Part shown: positions 57,701 to 64,000 of the stretch, one piece after another
Numbering within the stretch: the first letter of the stretch is position 1
Layout of the letters: each line of letters starts with the position of its first letter
Assembly: GCF_009727055.1 (NCBI RefSeq)
Contig: NC_052354.1
Location: 1,260,086 to 1,324,085, forward strand
Source: Benincasa hispida
Lineage: Eukaryota > Streptophyta > Magnoliopsida > Cucurbitales > Cucurbitaceae
Length of the DNA stretch: 64,000 nt
Direction: 5' to 3'
The notes under the pieces: generated by a model
Told to the model about the DNA's origin: nothing
The model's database searches: none
The model's input: only the letters and a program-made list of their open reading frames with translations
Translations under genes and position numbers: made by a program

Positions 57701-59625
57701 GAATATACAATCTTCGCAAATCCTCTCTTGATCTCACGAACGACAATGTTCCCGATCACACCTCCACCAACACAATAATGGTAGCAATAAAATGACACTA
57801 CCACGAGGGTTTTCTCGTTATTCACTAGGACAAGAATCATCAGAGTTATGGGCTTGCTATAATTAATTTATGGAGAAGGGAACAGATGATTTTTGTGAGA
57901 GAAATCACTTGGGCATTTTTCACACAAAGAGCTTTTTCCCCGCAAGTGTTAACCTGAATCAAGAGAGAGGAAAAAGAAGATCATCTCCCTTCTTTCAAAT
58001 CGTTTGAGATTATTGTTGAGAGATACAAGGGCAAGTTAACAAAAATAACTTCCTTTATAAATATTTAAAAAATCAAAATAAATAAGTAATATTTTGAATT
58101 TTAAATAAAAAATATATAATAACTAACTTTATTATATATTAATAAAACTATATGTTATATCACATATAAAATATAACCTATAGTTTATATTATATCACAG
58201 ATAATATAACTATAGTTTATTATCTCTCATATAACCTATAGAATTAATATGAATCATATTCATATTAGTTTTAACCTATAGTTTCTATATGAATCACATT
58301 CATATAGTTAATATTTGAATCACATTCAAATATTTATTTCTCCCATTAAATTATAATGTATCATATACATTACATTAATTATATTTTATATGAAACATAT
58401 TCATATAATTAATATTTGGATCATATGCAAGTATTTATTTCTCTTATTAAAACTTTATACTATAATGTATCATATACGTTTTATTAAATATATCTCATAT
58501 AATTATTAGTTTATTAATTATATATATACACACACAAAATTATCTCATACATTCATTAATTATAATTAATTCACTTTAATTAATTTGAACAATTCAAATT
58601 AATCCTAAATTATGTTGATTCTCATTAATCTTAATTGAGCTAATGAGGGGACCTTATAGACCTATAGATTGAAGCTCCAATGATACTTGATTAATAAATT
58701 AAACTCTTTAATGAAATTTCAACCTTTATTAACTGCCGATTACTCCTCGAAAGATCAACAACTCCACCCTTCACACTATAGATATATTTCAGTGTCCATT
58801 GGATATAACCAATCAATAGCGCGTTAACCCTTCACAAATTGCTCATAAGTACAGCTGGACCAAAATTACCATTTTGCCCCTATAGTTACATCTAACTCCT
58901 TAAGTATCACCGATCCTTCTAATGAACAATTCGTTATAGTCCAACTATAACCAAACCCCTTTTCAAGCTAATGAGTAGGTGAGACCTCATTGTTCAAGAT
59001 CGGAATCAACTATTAAGGGAACAATTTCTCTACTTACCCTACCAACAGGGAATGAGTGAATTCTTTCTTGTGTAGTTGTGTTCTCAACTCCCCAATCAGA
59101 CAAATCCCCCAAATGGTAGGCATATTGAGTCCGCGAATCTAGCCACTCTTACCCATGCAGATCAAAGGATTGCCCTCATATGTAAAAGTTCACAACTCAC
59201 TTAAGATTCAGGTCAAATCACCTATGGTCATCCTGGTGAAATGTCAGGTTTCTTTTAGAAATGGTGTTATAAAGAGAGACTATTCATTTTCTGGTCCGGT
59301 CTTATACAAATCCTTTGTATGGAAAACCCCCACTCACATGCTGTCACATGATTGAGCAAGATCAAATCATTTGTAGCACTTTACAACACTTGGAACAACT
59401 ACAAAACATATCGTACGTAGTGTCGCAAGGATAGGTCCCCAATCTTATCCATCTATTACAGACTATTTAGGTTATCACCTAAACATGATTCATCTGTATG
59501 TCTCCACATACATGTTTAAGCTACATAAAATAATCTAAGATCTTAGTTTATTGGATTGAGTCATTGCACATATGAAGGTTTACAAACTACGAGAGTACAA
59601 GAGATTTAGGACACCAATCCCAACA
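57701..59625 (-). mobile_element. Copia LTR (A/C-related), minus strand
   Basis: On the minus strand it starts TGTTGGGATTGGTGTCCTAA at 59625, right after a purine tract (plus-strand ATCTCCCACTTTTCC, 59626-59640). It carries the A/C LTR blocks, for example TTGTTCAAGATCGGAATCAA on the plus strand. The ending near 57701 is approximate. Confidence 0.75.
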
Positions 59626-59734
59626 ATCTCCCACTTTTCCTAAAGCTAATGGAGAAAAGAGTACAATACAAATAAAGTACAAAATACAATAAACTAAGGC
59701 ATACACTACACCCAAGTAACATCTCCCACTTGCC

Positions 59735-60523
59735 CTAGATAATATGTTGCATATCTCGTAGACCTAAACTTTTTAAATGACCTTCGAGCACTTTAGCCGT
59801 GAAAGCCTTCGTAAACAAATTAGCAACATTGTGCTCCAAAGTAATCTTCATGACAATCATGTCACTTCGATATTTCCTCTCAGTATGTTTGCCTCTTTTA
59901 TGACTCCTAGATTCCTTAGAATTTTTCATACCACCACTATTATCCAATAAAGTGTGATGTGCAAAGACATATTTGGAATGACTTCCAAATCAGTAAGGAA
60001 CATCTTTAGCCAAACAACCTCTTTAGCAGCTTCATAAGCAATTACGCATTCAGCTTCCATAATGAAGTCTACATGCATCCTTGCTTGATGCTTCGCCAGA
60101 CTATAGCTCATCCGTTAAGAGTAAACACTAACCCCAATGTGGATTTCCTAGAATTCTAATCAGTCTAAAAGTCAGAGTTCATGTATCTTGTAAGGATCAA
60201 ATCCTTAGCTCTATACACAAGCATGTAGTCCCTCATTTTGCGTAGATACAAGAAGATTATTTTGACCGCTGTCCCGTGATCTAATCCTAGATTAGGTTGA
60301 TATCTACTAAAAATCCATATTGCATAGTAAAAGTCAGGTCTGGAACATAACATTGCATATATAAGGCTGCCAACAATCGATGCTTAGGGAACTTGTCTAA
60401 TTTCCTCAACCACTTAGGAGTCTTGGGACACTGTTCCTTAAACAAAACAATTTCATTTCTGAAAGGTAATAAATTCTTCTTGGAATTATGCATCGAATAT
60501 CTGACAAACATCTTGTCAAATAT
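59735..60523 (-). pseudogene. Copia RT-C-terminal and RNase H, minus strand, truncated
   Basis: The minus strand reads YSMHNSKKNLLPFRNEIVLF, KEQCPKTPKW, ALYMQCYVPDLTFTMQYG, KIIFLYLRKMRDYMLVYRAK, MEAECVIAYEAAKEVVWLKM, KESRSHKRGKHTERKYRSDM and VANLFTKAFTAKVLEGHLKS, ending GLRDMQH. Several stops. It breaks off at 60523 exactly where a foldback begins, so RT with its active site is missing. Confidence 0.85.
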
Positions 60524-60638
60524 AAAATGACTTATTTTTTAAATTAAACACTTGAAAATGCATTCCAAACACAACCTAAGTTTAAGGGTGTGTTCGGATT
60601 GCATTTTCAAGTGTTTAGTTTAAAAAATAAGTCATTTT
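60524..60638. mobile_element. Foldback / MITE-like hairpin
   Basis: Left arm 60524-60577 and right arm 60585-60638, 54 bases each, are inverted copies with only four mismatches around a 7-base loop. The arm tip is AAAATGACTTATTTTTTAAA. The sequence GTGTGTTCGGATTGCATTTT in the right arm has the look of a dispersed plant MITE. No coding sequence. Confidence 0.9.
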
Positions 60639-61474
60639 GAAACAAATTGAACTATTTGATAACCACCCAAAACAATCTTTGAAGTGTATTTTTAACAATT
60701 TTTGTCAAAATTGTTTAAATAAACCCGAGTTTTTTTAATTTTGTCTCTGAAAAGAAAAAAAACATGGATACAAATGGATGAAACTAATTCTTTTGTCTTC
60801 TTTTACCCCCACAAAATTTGTGGTGGAATCTTTTTGTGGGTGATTTAGTTTTTAATTGTGGGATTAAAATCATGTTTTTGTTTTCTTTTTAACAATTATG
60901 ATTTGGATTGTGTTATTCTTGTTTTCTTTAGTTTAATAATCTATATAGTTAAGTGGTAGGAATGAGTGGAAGATAAATGCTTTAATATTTGAAATATGCA
61001 CGTTTTTTTAAATGAAAAATAATTATTTAATTAAATATAAAAGAATAACCCTAATGTATGTGATCATAAATTAAATTATTTACATGAGTTCCGATCCATA
61101 CCAGACTCCAAAGTGGGAAGACACGTACTCAAAATCTCTTTAATATTTTAAACTACCTCAAATTTGACAATATTTTAGATTTCTAATTATAAAAAATAAT
61201 TTTTTTCAAACTATTTTATAAATGTGTCATTTATTTTCTTAAATTATATTATTCTTGAACTTGGTATATTATTCAAGATAGAAAAATGGTGTTGATAACA
61301 TAATTAACCTGCTTCATTTATGTGACAATGTTGAGATCTTAGATAAGTTATCGTTAAACTTTTATTTTTATTCCAACATTCCATACATCATAGAAGGAGA
61401 TAAACAAAATACGAGAATTCTATAAGATCAATCGCCTTAAATTGTTTTAAGGAAAAAAAAAGGCTTAGTTTAGT
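60639..61474. other. Intergenic region
   Basis: AT-rich, no gene recognised. Confidence 0.6.
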
Positions 61475-62638
61475 TCATTCGTCTTCTCCCACTAAAATGT
61501 TTTGGAGAGATCCAAAATTCAAGGAATCTATTTGAAAAATTCGGTCTGTAACGAATTGTCTACCTTTATCCTTTCGCATCCAATTCTTCACTTTGATTTT
61601 CGTCCCTGTTTTATCATAGCAAAGAATTTTATCACCGACATGAAACCATCTCTCTCCATCTTCAAAGACTTTAATGAGGTTAAGGAATCCATCAGCACAA
61701 TAATTTGGCATGACACCTTGCATCACCCATAATTGAACCTTCTTACAACACGTTCCATGAATCCATATAGTTTCTTAAAGGTTGCCATTAAATTTCGCAA
61801 TGTACCCATGACTGGAAGAGTCGCTGTCAACTTCTAGAACCGTAACAGATTCAATTTTTTCGAATTTAACATCAAGGCCATAATCACAAACATATTTTCT
61901 TTCTTGCTCCCGATCCAATATATGACTTCATTCAAGTAACCACCATGATAGACGAACACAAAAGGCAAGCAGTTTAAAGGCCCTCCATTCCTTGGTTTCG
62001 TTCCTACCAAACCTCATAACCTCCATCATCGAATGGGAGTCTTCTTGCTCATGAATAACCATTTTAAGGGTGAAACCAAATCCGTAGAAGCAATTAATAT
62101 TCTTATTTTTTACTTTAGGTTGTGACAGTAGTATGAAGAACTCGTTAGTCATTAGATTTAATATGTCGTTGCAAAAACTTTCATCATCAAATTTGTAAAT
62201 ATACAATAATCCATTGCAGGAATTGATAATTTTGATTTTAGTCCAATCATTGTTGTCGAATACAAATGAGGAAATGTAACTCATCGTATTGATATCAAGG
62301 CAATGCATCTTGGAATTGCACTCAAAAGTAGGATAGCAATTGCAATTGCAATTAGAGAGGATTTCATAGGTACTAACAAGAAAAACATTTGGAATAAATT
62401 TACAAGATGAAAAGTAAGTTAAGACTAGATGATTCCAAGTTCTACTTACGAGCCTACATGCTGGCAAATTGCAAATAGTAAGTTTGGATAATATTACCTT
62501 AATAATATAGGGGGAAAGCTCTAGATCGCAATTTTTGTTCATAATCCTCTGTTTACATTCCAACTTCTCCATTAAACACAACTGATAAAGAGAGGTAAGG
62601 GGTGAAATTCCATATTTAAAGCCAAAATAAACTAACAA
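61475..62638 (-). pseudogene. F-box protein pseudogene
   Basis: The longest piece (62638-61928, minus, 236 codons) has an F-box at about residues 41-74: LSPYIIKVILSKLTICNL then PACRLVSRTWNHLVL. It continues with INSCNGLLYIYKF and NLMTNEFFILL, the plant F-box-associated repeat style. Its likely original start is the internal MEKLECK. The frame stops at 61928-61930. Beyond it, coding-like sequence continues in other frames (VIYWIGSKKE, then HGYIAKFNGNL, a stop, ETIWIHGTCCKKVQLWVM). An 83-codon tail follows (61726-61475, containing ERWFHVGDKILCYDKTGTKI). At least two frameshifts and one stop. Intact family members are substrate adaptors of SCF ubiquitin ligases, but this copy should be non-functional unless splicing removes the breaks. 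Confidence 0.7.
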
Positions 62639-62898
62639 ATCATCTAAAATGGGGGAAAAAACAAAAAAAATGGCTACAACAATTCAAACAATATCATAAC
62701 AAATCACAAACTAAAATGTGGCATGCAAAATTACTTACTAATTGTATGTATTGCATTCAAGTAGTGAATTACTATATAACTCTAAACAAGTTTGGCTTTC
62801 TAAATCAACAAAACTCTAGAAACTATATTCACCAAAGTCCTCACATATTCTAAGCTCCATTCTTTCTTCTTTGAAGTCATTACCAAAAGAAAAAAATA
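62639..62898 (+). promoter_or_regulatory. Promoter and 5' UTR of the KIN-like duplicate
   Basis: TACTATATAACTC near 62772 and the following TTTCTAAATCAACAAAACT and AACTATATTCACCAA match the KIN-like promoter and 5' UTR at 29783-29880. The ABRE CACGTGGC of the first gene is not found at the matching place. Confidence 0.6.
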
Positions 62899-63296
62899 AT
62901 GGATAATCCTCAAAAGATGAACTATCAAGGGCCAAATTCAGGTTTATTTAATTATATTACTAATTTAAATTAAACTATATGAATTTTATTCATTATTTAT
63001 ATAAATTTTATGTTATTCTATAACGTCATTTATTATTTTATTTTATAGATTTCATTTTGTTTCATTGATTGTCATTGTAGAATTAATGACCCATGTTTGG
63101 TTTATGTTTGTGTGATTAGGGGTGATAGGGTAACACGTTAGTTTGTGTCCTTGTGTAAGAGAAGGTGAACAATATAATGGACAAGACAAACAATGTAACA
63201 CAATCAACTAAGGAATTAATACAAGAAATAGGACAACGGGTGAAAGTTAAGACACTAGGGGCCACAATATTGTCAAAGATGCAACTAATAAATTAA
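62899..63296 (+). pseudogene. KIN1/KIN2-like duplicate, decaying
   Basis: Exon 1 (62899-62941) starts MDNPQKMNYQ and has lost 14 bases relative to the first gene. The exon 2 acceptor has shifted by one base (GTAAG versus GTAG G), so exon 2 would begin at 63160 and, joined to exon 1, restores the reading frame. It then reads EKVNNIMDKTNNVTQSTKEL in line with the first gene. A later one-base deletion (near 63275) changes the last residues, and a stop arrives at 63294-63296. The predicted product is 59 residues, with the AGEAKGQAQ segment missing and the C-terminus (…SKMQLIN) altered. It may be a pseudogene or a drifting paralogue. Same orientation as the gene at 29906, implying an old local duplication since split by transposons. 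Confidence 0.75.
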
Positions 63297-63735
63297 AATA
63301 TTTTTTTTTATTCTATTGAATAAAGATAGCATTATGTTAGAGTCTTAAGAAAAAGGTCTCACATGGCTTGGCTGATGAGCATTTTCACCTTTTCAACCCA
63401 TAAGAATCAACGATATTTTGGTAGTATATCATTTATATCTTTTATCATGTTTTTCTTATTAAATATTGTGTAAGATCTATAATTTTATCGATTAAACTCT
63501 TATAATCACAGTTACATAAACGAACCAATTCTTAGACATTAGCATTTTCATTAAAGCAATTATTTTTTCAAAAGTTGATGAGATTTCATATACATTTTTG
63601 AAGCATAAAATAAGCCCAAGCATACAAAATAAATCTTCAACAGCTTTTTACATTTTCTTTACTGTTTGTTATGTAACTACTTGTATCGGCTAAAACGAAT
63701 AAATATGCATCATTTACATTTGTAGTACAATCTTT
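63297..63735. other. 3' flank of the KIN-like duplicate
   Basis: A TTGAATAAAGATAG signal near 63317 parallels TTGAATAAAGACAA after the first gene. The rest is AT-rich with no gene seen. Confidence 0.5.
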
Positions 63736-63921
63736 TCATAAGCTTACAAGAAAAGTTACAGAATCTGTAAAAAAAAAGTGTGACTTAGCTCTTGAAATAA
63801 AAGTTCTTCTCATTCCCATAGATATAGGCACTCTATTGCCGAACCAGAAAGAAAAGAGGGTTACAGAGGAAAGAACAAGAGAGAGAAAGAAAATAATTTG
63901 TTTGATAATTTCTTTTCCCAT
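63736..63921 (-). CDS. Hypothetical small ORF with signal-like N-terminus
   Basis: 61 codons on the minus strand, starting MGKEIIKQIIFFLSLVLSSV, hydrophobic like a secretion signal, then a short basic tail (MRRTFISRAKSH). A CACGTG G-box lies upstream at 63971-63976. The family is not recognised and the upstream region runs off the window, so it could be a chance frame or an exon edge. Confidence 0.25.
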   Translation of the reverse strand: MGKEIIKQIIFFLSLVLSSVTLFSFWFGNRVPISMGMRRTFISRAKSHFFFTDSVTFLVSL

Positions 63922-64000
63922 CAGAACAAAGTGGTGTCTCTTCCATCAAACAAGAGTAAGTGGATTTTTCCACGTGTTGCACATCAGCTGGAAGATCGTG

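Noticed and set aside
58500..58570. Possible regulatory meaning of the AT/AC microsatellite in the minus-strand LTR
   Set aside because: Simple-sequence drift in an old LTR is enough to explain it.
1..64000. CRISPR array, bacterial operon, phage or viral insert
   Set aside because: No spaced identical repeats, no bacterial gene order. The retroelement parts all fit plant LTR retrotransposons, with no movement protein or capsid genes of plant pararetroviruses.
1..64000. tRNA or rRNA genes
   Set aside because: No cloverleaf with A and B boxes or rRNA-like stretch was spotted. The tRNA-like words found are retrotransposon primer-binding sites.

Overview
This is nuclear plant DNA, with AT-rich intergenic sequence, GT-AG introns, nested Copia and Gypsy LTR retrotransposons, a CACTA DNA transposon and a few ordinary genes. 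A cucurbit (Cucumis-like) genome is the best guess. The small KIN-type gene, the Copia families and the GATAGA/TCTATC-rich intergenic repeats all resemble cucurbit sequence as I remember it. The family assignment is inference, and the species is not determined.

Layout. 1-7.08 kb: decayed Ty3/Gypsy element of the Athila/Tat type, with pol remnants, a 3' UTR, one long LTR and a tRNA-Asp type primer-binding site. 7.08-17.58 kb: degenerate Copia element A, with a truncated 5' LTR, a tRNA-iMet primer-binding site, a leader, broken gag-pol and a 3' LTR. A solo Gypsy LTR sits just after its pol. 17.58-about 23.92 kb: 3' half of a second Copia (C), whose LTR is split by a solo LTR flanked by a perfect 5-bp duplication. 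24-32 kb: AT-rich intergenic DNA with a minus-strand Copia tail, a LINE scrap and an intact two-exon KIN-like stress gene at 29.9-30.4 kb. 32.05-38.8 kb: CACTA (En/Spm) element on the minus strand, lacking a recognisable right end. 40.08-42.69 kb: intact four-exon FTSHI3-like gene on the minus strand. 43-57.4 kb: a 229-bp tandem duplication, a Gypsy LTR, a non-autonomous Gypsy-like element and a dense Copia patchwork that includes another solo LTR. 57.4-60.5 kb: minus-strand Copia with its LTR. 60.5 kb: a clean 54-bp-arm foldback. 61.5-62.6 kb: F-box pseudogene. 62.9-63.3 kb: decaying duplicate of the KIN-like gene.

The only genes that look fully functional are the KIN-like gene (64 aa, ABRE-bearing promoter) and the FTSHI3-like gene (638 aa, plastid-targeted AAA protein without the protease zinc site). 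They are unrelated in function. All the transposon reading frames I examined carry stops, frameshifts or lost catalytic residues.

The most consequential observation is technical. A 38-bp sequence at 2581-2618 is the Nextera mate-pair junction adapter (two Tn5 mosaic ends head to head), flanked by a 23-bp duplicated stretch, so part of this assembly is a library artefact. A lone N at 11709 inside a duplicated block is a second suspect join. I found no convincing undescribed biological system. The nearest to novel structure are twin 16-bp perfect palindromes at 45.5 kb and the compensated deletions in the KIN duplicate.
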